Shown: in pieces, positions 1 to 9,435 of the stretch | Layout: every line of letters begins with the position of its first letter | Position numbering within the stretch: position 1 is the stretch's first letter | Origin: SG8-38 sp041576815 | Lineage (GTDB): Bacteria > Myxococcota_A > Polyangia > Polyangiales > Houyiibacteriaceae | Direction: 5' to 3' | DNA: 64,000 nucleotides | NCBI GenBank assembly: GCA_041576815.1 | Contig: JBFGKE010000015.1 | Span: 10,004-74,003, forward strand | The notes under the pieces: model-generated | Told to the model about the DNA's origin: nothing | The model's database searches: none | Seen by the model: the letters and a program-made list of their open reading frames with translations, nothing else | Program-made: the position numbers and the translations under genes

Positions 1-380
1 TCTAGCAAGAAGGGGGCGATTTCGGCGTCGAACTGGGCGCCGTCGGCGCGGTGCATTTGATAGGTGCCGTGCATGGTGCCGCGTTCGGTCGGGAGGATGG
101 CGCCGCTGCTGTAGCGGAAGCTTTCGCCGGGGCTCAGGACGGGCTGCTCGCCGATGACGCCCGGGCCTTCGACCTCTTCGACCTCGCCGAGGGCGTTGGT
201 GATGATCCAGTGCCGGGAGCGAAGCTGCACCACCTCTTGGCCGGTGTTTGTGATTGTGATCGTGTAAGCGAAGACGTAGCGCCGGCTCGCCGGCTGCGAC
301 TGGTCTTCGAGGTACTGGCTCTGCACGTCGACCCGCACGCCCTCGGTCTCTGCGCTCGACGTGGTCTTCGGCTTGCTCAC
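1..380 (-). CDS. apaG: ApaG family protein (partial, C-terminus beyond window edge)
   Basis: The minus strand reads VSKPKTTSSAETEGVRVDV and continues with the beta-sandwich pattern of ApaG/DUF525, including YVFAYTITITNTG, LRSRHWIITNALG and a late GTMHGTYQM stretch that matches the family's 'G.M.G.Y' core. About 126 residues are visible and the remaining C-terminal residues lie left of position 1. The GTG start overlaps the stop of the glycosylase gene upstream (GTGA overlap), and GGAGAG lies a few bases before it, so this start is well supported. ApaG domains are small proteins of uncertain biochemical role, linked to Co2+/Mg2+ resistance in enterobacteria; that role is family knowledge and is not shown here. 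Confidence 0.88.
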   Translation of the reverse strand, partial: MSKPKTTSSAETEGVRVDVQSQYLEDQSQPASRRYVFAYTITITNTGQEVVQLRSRHWIITNALGEVEEVEGPGVIGEQPVLSPGESFRYSSGAILPTERGTMHGTYQMHRADGAQFDAEIAPFLL

Positions 381-982
381 GGTGCAACTCTCCGAAGGTC
401 GCGGCGATGGCTCACCCAAGGCGAGTCCGAAACGGCCAAACGCCACTCCGCGCTCTGATGCTCGGGGTCCGCGTATCCGATGCCGATGCGCGAGCCGACC
501 GCGACATCGCTTGCGGGTGATCCCTCACGCACTTCGAGCCCGCCACGCCGGTAGAGCGGATGACCGCAAAACGACGTATCGAGCCCGAGCGCCTGGCCGA
601 CTTTGCCAGGACCCGTGAGCAGCACGGGCCCCTCCTTGCCGCCCCGCCGCCGCCGAACCACGCGGTGCCCGGCAATCGGCTCGCAGGATCGAATCAGCAC
701 GGCCGCGCCCTCCCCGTCTCGGTTGGTGACGAGGTTGAGGAGCTGATGGAGGCCGTAGCAGAGATAGACGTAGGCCCGGCCCGGAGGACCCCACATCGCG
801 GCGTTTCGCGGGGTCAGCCCGGAGCGGCAATGATTCGCCGTATCGTCGGGGTATCGATACGCCTCGACCTCCGTGATGCGAAGCCCCACCTCGCCGCGCC
901 AAATCTCCTGACCGAGCAGGTCGCGCGCGACGTCCAGGGCATCGCGCGCATAGAATTGGCGGGGGAGCAGCCGGCCCGGCAT
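377..982 (-). CDS. 3-methyladenine DNA glycosylase (AAG/MPG family)
   Basis: This 201-residue protein is the usual size for bacterial alkyladenine DNA glycosylases, which excise alkylated purines in base-excision repair. Family motifs are clear: an N-terminal ARDLLGQ segment, the ITEVEAYRYPDDTANHC segment with the catalytic-region Glu, GRAYVYLCYGLHQLLN for the substrate pocket, AAVLIRSCEP, and LLTGPGKVGQALGLD. It sits 32 bp after the DUF481 gene and overlaps apaG by 4 nt, so the three genes probably form one minus-strand transcript. The ATG start gives a typical N-terminus (MPGRLLPRQFYARDALDVARDLLG). Confidence 0.93.
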   Translation of the reverse strand: MPGRLLPRQFYARDALDVARDLLGQEIWRGEVGLRITEVEAYRYPDDTANHCRSGLTPRNAAMWGPPGRAYVYLCYGLHQLLNLVTNRDGEGAAVLIRSCEPIAGHRVVRRRRGGKEGPVLLTGPGKVGQALGLDTSFCGHPLYRRGGLEVREGSPASDVAVGSRIGIGYADPEHQSAEWRLAVSDSPWVSHRRDLRRVAP

Positions 983-1014
983 CGAGCGAGTTTGAAGCAG
1001 GCGCAGGCTTTGGT

Positions 1015-2139
1015 CTAGCCGAGCTCGAGTGCCACACCGACGATCAGCTGATAGTCGTTACTGTCCGGAACGGTGCCGTCTTCCCGGGGCGGCGGGTTTT
1101 CGGTCCTCAGGAACACGAACGACGTTTCGAGCTCGAAGATATCGTTGATCTCGACCCGAAAGGTGGCCTTGCCGGTGTGGTTGGTGAGGTCGAACCGCGT
1201 GTACACGAAGTTGGTGCGCCACTCGAGCTCGAGCTCGACGTCGTCGACGATCTCGAACTCGGCCCACGTGCCAAGGCTCACGAATCCGTCGTGTGCGGGG
1301 TCGCTGATTCCCGCAAGCGTGCTGAGAAAATTCGTATATTGGTACCCGAGCCCCGCCTCGACGTCCCACTCGACCCGGTCGGTATCGACGGCGTGGATAC
1401 CGGCGGCAGCCCCCGGCGTCGCGCGAAAACGAAGGTTTTGAAACCGGTCGTGGAGGAGCTGGGCCGCGGCCGGAATGACGTACCATCGGCGCGAGATGAA
1501 GAGCCTGACCTCGACCACGCCGATTTGACGATGGACGTTCTGCTCCCCGTCGGCGTACCCGACGGTGCCGTCGTAGCGGGCTCTCGAGCGCGTCCGGTAG
1601 TCCTCGCGGGTGACTTGAAAATACGCGTTCAAGCTCCCTTGCTCGGTATTGCCGGCGGTCGCCGAGAACCCTGCGCCGAGCTTGGTCGACCACCAGTTCA
1701 GCTCCCGCCGTCCTCCCTCGAGGATCGAAAACAGCTCGCTTCGTGGATAGCTCTTCACGCCGCCTTCGGTCTCGATGTGGACCTGATCCTTGGTGACGAC
1801 CGCTCTCCCCATGACGTCGAGCTTGCCGTCAAACACGTACGTGTTGACCTGGGGCGAGTGCAGCTGGTCGACTTTGTCCCAGCTCAGCTTGACCAGGTCG
1901 AGCTTGTCGCTGTCGAATTCGATCTCGTCATCTCGCATCCGCTCGAGGTTCCCCTTGAGCCACTCGCCCGAGGTCAGCCGTATCCAGTCATGGGTGTCGC
2001 CAAACTCTATCGTGTACGTCGGCGGCACCCCCTCCTCGGCGATCGCCGGCGGCGTGTCCTGTGCGTTCACGCGCACGGGGAGGCCAAGTGTCGCGGTGAC
2101 CAGCAGAGCACCGCACAACATGTGCCTCACTTTCGGCAT
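1015..2139 (-). CDS. DUF481 family outer-membrane protein
   Basis: The protein is about 374 residues. It has an N-terminal signal peptide (MPKVRHMLCGALLVTATLG, probable cleavage after VNA before QD), a small beta-rich segment (DWIRLTSGEWLKG, VNTYVFDGKLDV), and a DUF481-like barrel from about residue 140 (WWSTKLGAGFSATAGNTEQGSL) to the C-terminal YQLIVGVALELG, which ends in alternating hydrophobic strands. DUF481 proteins are predicted outer-membrane barrels, such as E. coli YdiY. A GTG 36 nt upstream is also in frame, but it lies inside the spacer of a good promoter (TTGACG, 17 bp, TACACG), so I start the gene at the ATG downstream of that promoter. An ATG at 2121 is a second possibility. First gene of an operon with the glycosylase and apaG. 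Confidence 0.8.
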   Translation of the reverse strand: MPKVRHMLCGALLVTATLGLPVRVNAQDTPPAIAEEGVPPTYTIEFGDTHDWIRLTSGEWLKGNLERMRDDEIEFDSDKLDLVKLSWDKVDQLHSPQVNTYVFDGKLDVMGRAVVTKDQVHIETEGGVKSYPRSELFSILEGGRRELNWWSTKLGAGFSATAGNTEQGSLNAYFQVTREDYRTRSRARYDGTVGYADGEQNVHRQIGVVEVRLFISRRWYVIPAAAQLLHDRFQNLRFRATPGAAAGIHAVDTDRVEWDVEAGLGYQYTNFLSTLAGISDPAHDGFVSLGTWAEFEIVDDVELELEWRTNFVYTRFDLTNHTGKATFRVEINDIFELETSFVFLRTENPPPREDGTVPDSNDYQLIVGVALELG

Positions 2140-2153
2140 CCCCTCGATCACGC

Positions 2154-2189
2154 GGGCTACCGTGTATCGACGCACGCTGGATCCGTCAA
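2154..2189 (-). promoter_or_regulatory. Sigma70-type promoter of the DUF481-glycosylase-apaG operon
   Basis: On the minus strand, TTGACG (2184-2189) is followed after 17 bp by TACACG (2161-2166). The predicted transcription start is near 2154, about 15 nt before the ATG. No mapped start is available. Confidence 0.6.
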
Positions 2190-2212
2190 TAGCCTTACGG
2201 GAACGCGCGGTG

Positions 2213-2263
2213 TTAGATCAGCTTGCCGTCCTTGAGGCTGCGGAGGACGTAGACGTAGTGCAC
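2213..2263 (-). pseudogene. Remnant of a GIY-YIG nuclease gene (N-terminal 16 codons only)
   Basis: The minus strand encodes VHYVYVLRSLKDGKLI followed by a stop. This is very close to the conserved start of small GIY-YIG family proteins (YhbQ/UPF0213 type, typically '.YVYVL.S..DG.LYIG.T'), but the reading breaks off exactly where the YIG half of the motif should follow. No continuation appears in any frame downstream before the DUF481 promoter. I read it as a decayed, 3'-deleted copy. It is only 16 residues, so chance similarity cannot be excluded, but the match is contiguous and begins at a plausible GTG. Confidence 0.5.
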
Positions 2264-2338
2264 GTCTTGGTATCGGACGGGGGGTGATCTGGGTGCTGGG
2301 TGCTTGAGCAGTTGCAGGTTTCAGCGCGCCATACGTCG

Positions 2339-2404
2339 GGGCCCGTAAAGTCCGCGCTTCGCGCGAGACCACGGGCCTCCCGTAAAGGCGGCCCCTACGG
2401 GCCC
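2339..2404. repeat. Repeat-rich non-coding patch with inverted and direct repeats
   Basis: The 314-bp gap between the DUF481 gene and the tRNAs holds the GIY-YIG remnant and this patch. GGGCCCGTA at 2339-2347 is repeated inverted as TACGGGCCC at 2396-2404. CCCGTAAAG occurs directly repeated at 2342-2350 and 2379-2387. Further short palindromes (GCGCTTCGCGC; CCCCAAGGGG with CGAAGCCCC) follow up to about 2440. It resembles a REP-like dispersed element, but only one copy is visible here. Confidence 0.35.
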
Positions 2405-2443
2405 GCCCACGGTACTCCGCCCCAAGGGGCGAAGCCCCGTGAC

Positions 2444-2480
2444 AAAAAAGGGAGCAGCAAACGCTGCTCCCTATTTTTGT
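2444..2480 (-). terminator. Rho-independent terminator of the tRNA operon
   Basis: GGGAGCAGC (2450-2458) pairs perfectly with GCTGCTCCC (2463-2471) around a 4-nt loop. On the minus strand the stem is followed at once by six T (2444-2449). The other flank is also T-rich on the plus strand, so the element could work in both directions. It starts about 10 bp after tRNA-Glu. Confidence 0.88.
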
Positions 2481-2489
2481 TTTACGGGG

Positions 2490-2562
2490 TGACCCCAGCG
2501 AGGTTCGAACTCGCGTTACCGGCGTGAGAGGCCGATGTCCTAGACCACTAGACGATGGGGCC
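2490..2562 (-). tRNA. tRNA-Glu (anticodon CTC)
   Basis: The 73-nt gene folds as a normal cloverleaf. The acceptor GGCCCCA pairs with TGGGGTC (one G-T wobble, as usual in tRNA-Glu), the T arm contains GTTCGAA, and the anticodon loop reads CTCTCAC, giving anticodon CTC (decodes GAG). The discriminator base is A. The CCA end is not encoded. Confidence 0.96.
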
Positions 2563-2596
2563 TTTTTTATCGCGCTGCTGCTTAACAGCTATTTTG

Positions 2597-2667
2597 CTCG
2601 GGGACTAGGATTCGAACCTAGATAGCCAGTACCAGAAACTGGAGTCCTACCATTAGACGATCCCCGA
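2597..2667 (-). tRNA. tRNA-Gln (anticodon CTG)
   Basis: The 71-nt gene has acceptor TCGGGGA paired with TCCCCGA, a GTTCGAA T loop, and an anticodon stem CCAGT/ACTGG enclosing TTCTGGT, giving anticodon CTG (decodes CAG). The discriminator is G and CCA is not encoded. It lies 34 bp before tRNA-Glu in the same transcript. Confidence 0.95.
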
Positions 2668-2705
2668 ATGGCCCGGACACCCTAACCAAGACGCCGGGCG
2701 GCGGC

Positions 2706-2733
2706 ACTATAGCGGCAAGGCTTTCCGCAGCAA
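2706..2733 (-). promoter_or_regulatory. Promoter of the tRNA-Gln/tRNA-Glu operon
   Basis: TTGCTG (2728-2733) and TATAGT (2706-2711) are separated by 16 bp on the minus strand, about 39 nt upstream of the tRNA-Gln 5' end. Confidence 0.65.
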
Positions 2734-2836
2734 ACGAGCGCGAGAATTCCAGGTTCTTTACTTTTTTCATCGTGAATTTTTTGCCCAAATTGGCGACCTA
2801 AATGGAGATCGTCGACACAAAAGCAGGATTGTTGAC

Positions 2837-2865
2837 TTGACCTGCCGGAAAACTGCGGAATAGTC
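2837..2865 (+). promoter_or_regulatory. Candidate promoter of the nitrite/sulfite reductase operon
   Basis: TTGACC (2837-2842) is followed after 17 bp by ATAGTC (2860-2865), or after 16 bp by AATAGT. A second TTGACT overlaps just upstream (2832-2837). An AGGAG ribosome-binding site (2905-2909) lies 4 nt before the ATG of the reductase. The 245 bp between the tRNAs and this gene contain the two divergent promoters and nothing else that I recognise. Confidence 0.5.
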
Positions 2866-2913
2866 ACAGCTACCCCGCAGGCCGCACGTGGGCGGTCGGG
2901 GCGCAGGAGCATC

Positions 2914-5157
<2,244 letters not shown>

Positions 5158-5161
5158 ACCG

Positions 5162-5725
5162 ATGCACGCCACCAAGTTCCAGGTGAAGCTCTACACCAGA
5201 GCGGGAGAGGTCGAGCTCGAAAAGCTCATCCCCGTGTTTCACGAGTGGATTCGCACCAAGAAGATCGCGGGCGAGCTTTTGATCGACGTCGCGGACTACG
5301 CCCACGTTCCCCAGGGCCCCGGCGTGGTTCTCATCGGGCACCAGTCCGACTACTACCTCGACGTCGCCGACGACCGCCCGGGGCTTCTCTACAGCCGCAA
5401 GCGCGGCTTCGACGGCAGCTTCGAAGACGCGGTCAAAGACGCCTTCCGGCGGGCGCTCCAGGCATGCCAGGAGCTCGAAGCCGAAGGCAGCCTCGGCCTT
5501 CAGTTCGCGACCGACGAGGTGCTCTTCCGGGTGCAGGACCGCTTGAACGCCCCCAACGAGGACGCCACGTACCAAGCCTTCGAGCCGGCGCTCAAACAAA
5601 CCGCGAGCGCCTTCTTCGGCAGCGAGCCCGCGCTCGAGCGGCTCGGCGGCGAGCGCGAGCCTTTCGCCGTCCTGATTCGCACGGGCGCCAACGGGTCGGT
5701 GGCCGACGCCCTCGCCCGCGGCTGA
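5162..5725 (+). CDS. Conserved hypothetical partner of the nitrite/sulfite reductase
   Basis: This soluble 187-residue protein has no signal peptide or TM segment and I do not recognise the family. It begins MHATKFQVKLYTRAGEVELEKLIPVFHEWI and has a central GPGVVLIGHQSDYYLDVAD strand-rich core followed by a helical part (EDAVKDAFRRALQACQELE). There are no Cys clusters, so it is not an obvious electron carrier. It starts 4 bp after the reductase stop and is almost certainly co-translated with it. A role as accessory or chaperone of the reductase is inference from context only. Confidence 0.7.
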   Translation: MHATKFQVKLYTRAGEVELEKLIPVFHEWIRTKKIAGELLIDVADYAHVPQGPGVVLIGHQSDYYLDVADDRPGLLYSRKRGFDGSFEDAVKDAFRRALQACQELEAEGSLGLQFATDEVLFRVQDRLNAPNEDATYQAFEPALKQTASAFFGSEPALERLGGEREPFAVLIRTGANGSVADALARG

Positions 5726-5741
5726 GGCCTCGCCCTCTTTT

Positions 5742-5769
5742 TTGGCCGCTCTTGGTTTCGCGGTAAAAC
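5742..5769 (+). promoter_or_regulatory. Candidate promoter of the small lipoprotein gene
   Basis: TTGGCC (5742-5747) and TAAAAC (5764-5769) are spaced by 16 bp. The -10-like hexamer ends 11 nt before the ATG at 5781, which has no clear Shine-Dalgarno sequence. Confidence 0.4.
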
Positions 5770-5780
5770 GTGACGTGTCC

Positions 5781-6293
5781 ATGTACCTCCGCTTCACCGC
5801 GCTGATCGTCATCGCTGCCTTGGCCCCGGCCGGATGCTCGTGGGACCCCGCCGAGCCCTCGTCCGAGGAAGCGCCGACGGGCGAGCGGCGCAAAGGAAAC
5901 GACGCTGCGATCGGCAAGATCAGGGCCGGTGCACGCGCCCTCGCCCAGCCTCAGGCCACCGTCGACTACGTCGCCGCCGAAATGGAAGGCGTGATCAAGG
6001 CGCGCACCAAGAGCCAAGCGCTCATGCACTACGACGGCTACCGCGTGACGATGACCACGCCGACCGATCGGGTAACCCGCATCACCGTTCAGCTCACCGA
6101 GGCCAAGCCCACGATGGGGCAGCTCACCGAGGCGTTTGGGGACCCCGAGGAGAACCCCAAAGGCCTGCTCTACTACTACCGGAGCGAAGCCACCGGCTCG
6201 ACGATCCGAATCCTGGCCGAGCCGGACCAGATGCCTGCCGGCGAGAACAGCCTCGTCAAGCGAATCATCATCGAGGGCGAGCGCACGCGGTGA
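5781..6293 (+). CDS. Putative lipoprotein of unknown function
   Basis: The 170-residue product starts MYLRFTALIVIAALAPAGC, a signal peptide ending in a Cys that could be lipidated (APAGC; Pro at -3 is unusual for a lipobox). The mature part has an N-terminal low-complexity Ser/Glu stretch, an Ala-rich helix, and a beta-rich domain with YDGYRVTMTTPTDRVTRITVQL and YYYRSEATGSTIRIL, loosely like beta-lactamase-inhibitor-protein or SmpA-type folds. I do not assign a family. An upstream ATG at 5742 would add 13 residues, but it lies in the putative promoter. Confidence 0.65.
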   Translation: MYLRFTALIVIAALAPAGCSWDPAEPSSEEAPTGERRKGNDAAIGKIRAGARALAQPQATVDYVAAEMEGVIKARTKSQALMHYDGYRVTMTTPTDRVTRITVQLTEAKPTMGQLTEAFGDPEENPKGLLYYYRSEATGSTIRILAEPDQMPAGENSLVKRIIIEGERTR

Positions 6294-6300
6294 CGCGTGC

Positions 6301-6690
6301 TCATCGATCGAGCGCCTGAATGCACGCGACGACGCGCTCGTCGGCCGGCGGAAGCTCGTACCGGTCGAGCTCGCCCGGCGGCACCCACGCGTGGTCGGCC
6401 ACCTGAAGGTGCTGAACCTCGCCCCCGCGAAGCGCGCACCGGTAAAACAAGAGCAGCACGTCCTTTTCGGGGTACCGGTGGTGGGTCACGTCCAGGATCT
6501 CACCGACCTCGATGTCGATGCCGCACTCCTCGCGGCACTCGCGCACCAACGTCTCTTCAGGTGACTCCCCCGGCTCGAGCTTGCCTCCGGGAAACTCCCA
6601 CATGCCCGCGAGATGCTGGCCTTTCGCGCGCCGCGTGAGCAACACGCAACCGTCTCGAAGCACCACCGCAGCCGCTACCACCACCGGCAC
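6301..6690 (-). CDS. mutT: MutT-like NUDIX hydrolase ((d)CTP/8-oxo-dGTP diphosphatase type)
   Basis: From the GTG at 6690 the product has 129 residues, the same length as E. coli MutT. It starts VPVVVAAAVVLRDGCVLLTRRAKGQHLAGMWEFPGGK. The complete Nudix box GX5EX7REUXEEXGU is present, beginning GGKLEPGESPEE and ending RECREECGID. Such enzymes sanitise oxidised nucleotides (8-oxo-dGTP to the monophosphate). An ATG 45 nt upstream is in frame but would overlap the tolC-like gene by 44 nt. The chosen GTG lies one base after that gene's stop and has GGGGAGCG upstream, so translational coupling is likely. It converges with the lipoprotein gene. Confidence 0.87.
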   Translation of the reverse strand: MPVVVAAAVVLRDGCVLLTRRAKGQHLAGMWEFPGGKLEPGESPEETLVRECREECGIDIEVGEILDVTHHRYPEKDVLLLFYRCALRGGEVQHLQVADHAWVPPGELDRYELPPADERVVACIQALDR

Positions 6691-6691
6691 C

Positions 6692-8218
6692 TCAGGGACG
6701 CTCCCCGATCGCACGCCGGAGCTGCGCCTTCGCAATGCGGACGCCGATCGCCGACTCGACCACGTCGATCTGCGCGCGAATCAGCTCGGCCTGCGCCTGA
6801 AGCAGCGTCGTGGTGTTGACGATGCCCGCCTGAAGCTGCTCGCGCGTCACGCGATAGCCCTCGCGAGCCGACTCGAGCCCGAGCCGGGCCGATTCGATCG
6901 CAGACTGCGCGGCGAGCATCCCGTTGTAGCCCTCGGCGACGTCGATTCGAATCGCATCTTCCATGAGAATCACATCCGCGTACGCCTGCTCGAGCTCGGC
7001 TTGAAGCTCCCGCGTCCGGCCCGTGCCTTCGATGGTGTCGTTCAGCGCCCACCGGATGACGGCGCTCACCTCCCACGTCGCCTCGAACCGTTGCTGCTGC
7101 GGCACGACGCGCAGGTTCGGGTTCGAGTACTGCACCGACCCACGCGCAAGAACGTCCGGCGCCGCGCTCCCTTTCGCGGACTTGAGCTGGTGCCGGGTCA
7201 CTTCGACGTATTTCTGCACCGCCAAGAGATCGGGCCGGTGCTCGTACGCGTAGCCGAGCAGCTCGTCCTCGGTCTGCCTAGGAACCTCGGTGACCGGCAC
7301 GGAGAGGTCCTCTCCAAGAGACGGAGTCGCTTTGGTGTGCATCAGTGTCTGGAGCACGCGCGCGGCCACCTGCACGCCGAGCGTCGCCTGCTGAACCGCA
7401 ACTCGTGCTGCTTCTTCTTGGGCCTGGACGCGAAGGAGGTCGACGCGCGCGGCTGTGCCGGCGCCCACCTGTGCGGCAGTCTCCTTCCGCTGCGAGACCG
7501 CGGCGTCGAGAGCGAAGTTGGCGACGGCGAGCCCCGCTTCTGCCCGCGCGTATTCATAATAGGCCTGTCGCCCGGCAAACCGGACGTTGTTGATCTCCGC
7601 GTCGATCTGGTGCTTCGCGGCGACCTTGCTCTTCTTGGCCGCACGATAGGCTGGGAGCGCCTCGGCCAGCGAGTCGGTGAAGGAGTAGACCAGGCTTGCG
7701 TCGGACGCCCACTGATCGGTGAGCGAGGGAAAGCGAAAGCCGGTGAGAAGCTCGGCCGTCTGTGTCCAGAGGAACTGCGCGTCCGGGTCGTCGAGCCCCG
7801 CGATGGCCTGCTGGACCGCCTCCTCGTCGACGCCGGAGGTGAGACCCGCTTCATCGACGGGGCTCAGCTTCGAATAGCGCGCGATCATCTCGAGCCGCGG
7901 CACCAGCCCCGACATCGCCCGAAGCGCGGCACCCTTGGCCTGCCGTACGAGCGCTTTGACCTGTCGCAGATTGGGAGAAGTCGCGACCACCTGCCGCACC
8001 GCCTCGTCTGCGGTCAGCCCTTCGGGCACGTAGAGCGAACGGAGCGCGCGGCCAGCCGCATCGTCGGCGCGCGGGACGGGTCGCTCGGGTGTGAGCACCG
8101 GTCGGTCGACCGGCGGTTCGGCCTCTGACCCGGGCGGAGGCTGCGCGCAGACGCGGCCTTGGGCGAGGCCGAAAAGAGTGCCGACGAGCGCGAGGGCGAC
8201 AATGAACCGATGCATCAT
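6692..8218 (-). CDS. TolC family outer-membrane efflux protein
   Basis: The 508-residue protein has a signal peptide (MMHRFIVALALVGTLFGLA, cleavage after VCA) and the long heptad-rich helices and two internally related halves of outer-membrane factors: AKGAALRAMSGLVPRLEMIARYS and DAAVSQRKETAAQVGAGTA in the first half, and AKGSAAPDVLARGSVQYSN, ESAREGYRVTREQLQAGIV in the second. TolC-type proteins form trimeric outer-membrane ducts for RND, MFS or ABC exporters. No exporter or adaptor gene is next to it, so its partner is unknown. AAGGAGT lies 5 nt before the first ATG. The following gene is mutT. Confidence 0.9.
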   Translation of the reverse strand: MMHRFIVALALVGTLFGLAQGRVCAQPPPGSEAEPPVDRPVLTPERPVPRADDAAGRALRSLYVPEGLTADEAVRQVVATSPNLRQVKALVRQAKGAALRAMSGLVPRLEMIARYSKLSPVDEAGLTSGVDEEAVQQAIAGLDDPDAQFLWTQTAELLTGFRFPSLTDQWASDASLVYSFTDSLAEALPAYRAAKKSKVAAKHQIDAEINNVRFAGRQAYYEYARAEAGLAVANFALDAAVSQRKETAAQVGAGTAARVDLLRVQAQEEAARVAVQQATLGVQVAARVLQTLMHTKATPSLGEDLSVPVTEVPRQTEDELLGYAYEHRPDLLAVQKYVEVTRHQLKSAKGSAAPDVLARGSVQYSNPNLRVVPQQQRFEATWEVSAVIRWALNDTIEGTGRTRELQAELEQAYADVILMEDAIRIDVAEGYNGMLAAQSAIESARLGLESAREGYRVTREQLQAGIVNTTTLLQAQAELIRAQIDVVESAIGVRIAKAQLRRAIGERP

Positions 8219-8266
8219 GAATACTCCTTGCGAACGGCATGATACGCGAGCGGCGCCAGGGCCAGC

Positions 8267-8304
8267 TTGCCGGCCTTCGAGGGCTCCTCTATAGGCGTCG
8301 CCAA
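8267..8304 (+). promoter_or_regulatory. Promoter of asd, probably giving a leaderless mRNA
   Basis: TTGCCG (8267-8272), a 17-bp spacer and TATAGG (8290-8295) put the expected transcription start on or within two bases of the asd ATG at 8304. No Shine-Dalgarno sequence precedes that ATG. Confidence 0.55.
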
Positions 8305-9314
8305 TGGCTCAGGGATTCAGAGTCGCCGTGGTCGGTGCCACTGGAATGGTCGGTGCGGAGATGCTCCGCGTGCTCGAGCAGCGCGCGTTTCCGGTATCGG
8401 AGCTCGTGCCCGTGGCCTCGGCCCGGAGCGCGGGAAAGACCGTGACCTTTCGCGGCAAGCCGCACACCGTGGTTGAAATCGCACCCGAGGTCTTCGAAGG
8501 GATCGACCTGGCGCTCTTCTCGGCGGGCGGCGGCACCTCCCGGCAGTGGTCGCCCATCGCCGCCGCCAAGGGCGCGCTCGTGGTCGACAACTCGTCCGCC
8601 TTCCGCGCCGACCCCGAGTGCCCCCTGGTGGTGCCGGAGGTGAACCCCGACGCTGCGGGGAACCGGCCCAAGGGCATCATCGCCAACCCCAACTGCTCCA
8701 CCATCCAGATGGTCGTCGCCCTCAAGCCGCTCCACGACGAGGGACGCCTCAAGCGCGTGGTCGTCGCAACCTATCAGGCGATCAGCGGTGCGGGCGCGAC
8801 GGCGGTCGCTGCCTTCGAGGCGCAAGAAGAGGCAACGGCGCGCGGCGACGATGTCGACAAAGAGAAACTTTCCGGACAGTTGAGCCGCAATCTTCTGATG
8901 CATTGGAAGCCCGACCCCGAAACCGGCTACCAGGAAGAAGAGCTCAAGATGGTCTCGGAGACCCGCAAGATTTTCGGAGACCCCTCCATCGCGGTCTCAC
9001 CGACGGCGGTACGGGTGCCGGTGGTCACGGCCCACAGCGAGGCGGTCACCGTCGAGACCCACGCGCCCATCGCGGTCGAGCGCGCGCGCGAGCTGCTGCG
9101 CGCGGCCAAAGGCATCGAGGTCGTCGACGACTTCGAAAAGGGCGTTTACCCGCAGCCCATCGACGCGGCCGGACGGGACCCCGTGTACGTCGGCCGCATC
9201 CGCCAAGACGTCGGCAATCCCGGCGGCATCCAGATGTGGGTCGTCTCCGATAACCTGCGAAAAGGGGCCGCCCTCAACGCCGTCCAAATTGCCGAAATCG
9301 CACTAATAAAGTGA
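8304..9314 (+). CDS. asd: Aspartate-semialdehyde dehydrogenase
   Basis: The 336-residue enzyme converts L-aspartyl-4-phosphate to aspartate semialdehyde with NADPH, the branch point to lysine/diaminopimelate, threonine and methionine. The Rossmann motif VAVVGATGMVGAEML is at residues 7-21, and the catalytic cysteine is Cys131 in ANPNCSTIQ. The QAISGAG segment and the C-terminal WVVSDNLRKGAALNAVQIAE match the family, as does the length. The gene stands alone on the plus strand, divergent from the tolC-like gene. dapD of the same pathway is at 54.9 kb in this window. Confidence 0.96.
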   Translation: MAQGFRVAVVGATGMVGAEMLRVLEQRAFPVSELVPVASARSAGKTVTFRGKPHTVVEIAPEVFEGIDLALFSAGGGTSRQWSPIAAAKGALVVDNSSAFRADPECPLVVPEVNPDAAGNRPKGIIANPNCSTIQMVVALKPLHDEGRLKRVVVATYQAISGAGATAVAAFEAQEEATARGDDVDKEKLSGQLSRNLLMHWKPDPETGYQEEELKMVSETRKIFGDPSIAVSPTAVRVPVVTAHSEAVTVETHAPIAVERARELLRAAKGIEVVDDFEKGVYPQPIDAAGRDPVYVGRIRQDVGNPGGIQMWVVSDNLRKGAALNAVQIAEIALIK

Positions 9315-9340
9315 CGAAATGTCAGGGCTTGGCGTAGAAC

Positions 9341-9396
9341 GGGGGCGGATCATGCCAACTTGTCCGCCCCCCGACCGAAAACAGGACCGTTTTCGG
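9341..9396 (+). other. Two consecutive hairpins between asd and the Gly-rich protein gene
   Basis: GGGGGCGGA (9341-9349) pairs with TCCGCCCCC (9363-9371). CCGAAAAC (9375-9382) pairs with GTTTTCGG (9389-9396) around a 6-nt loop. Neither is followed by a T run, so they may be an attenuator, a protein-binding site or a weak terminator of asd. Confidence 0.4.
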
Positions 9397-9435
9397 GCCC
9401 CGAGATTGGCCCAGGGATTGCAGTCGATTGCAGGT

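Noticed and set aside
6512..8128. A 538-codon plus-strand frame opposite mutT and the tolC-like gene
   Set aside because: The minus-strand proteins are clear families with signal peptide and motifs; the antisense translation has no domain.
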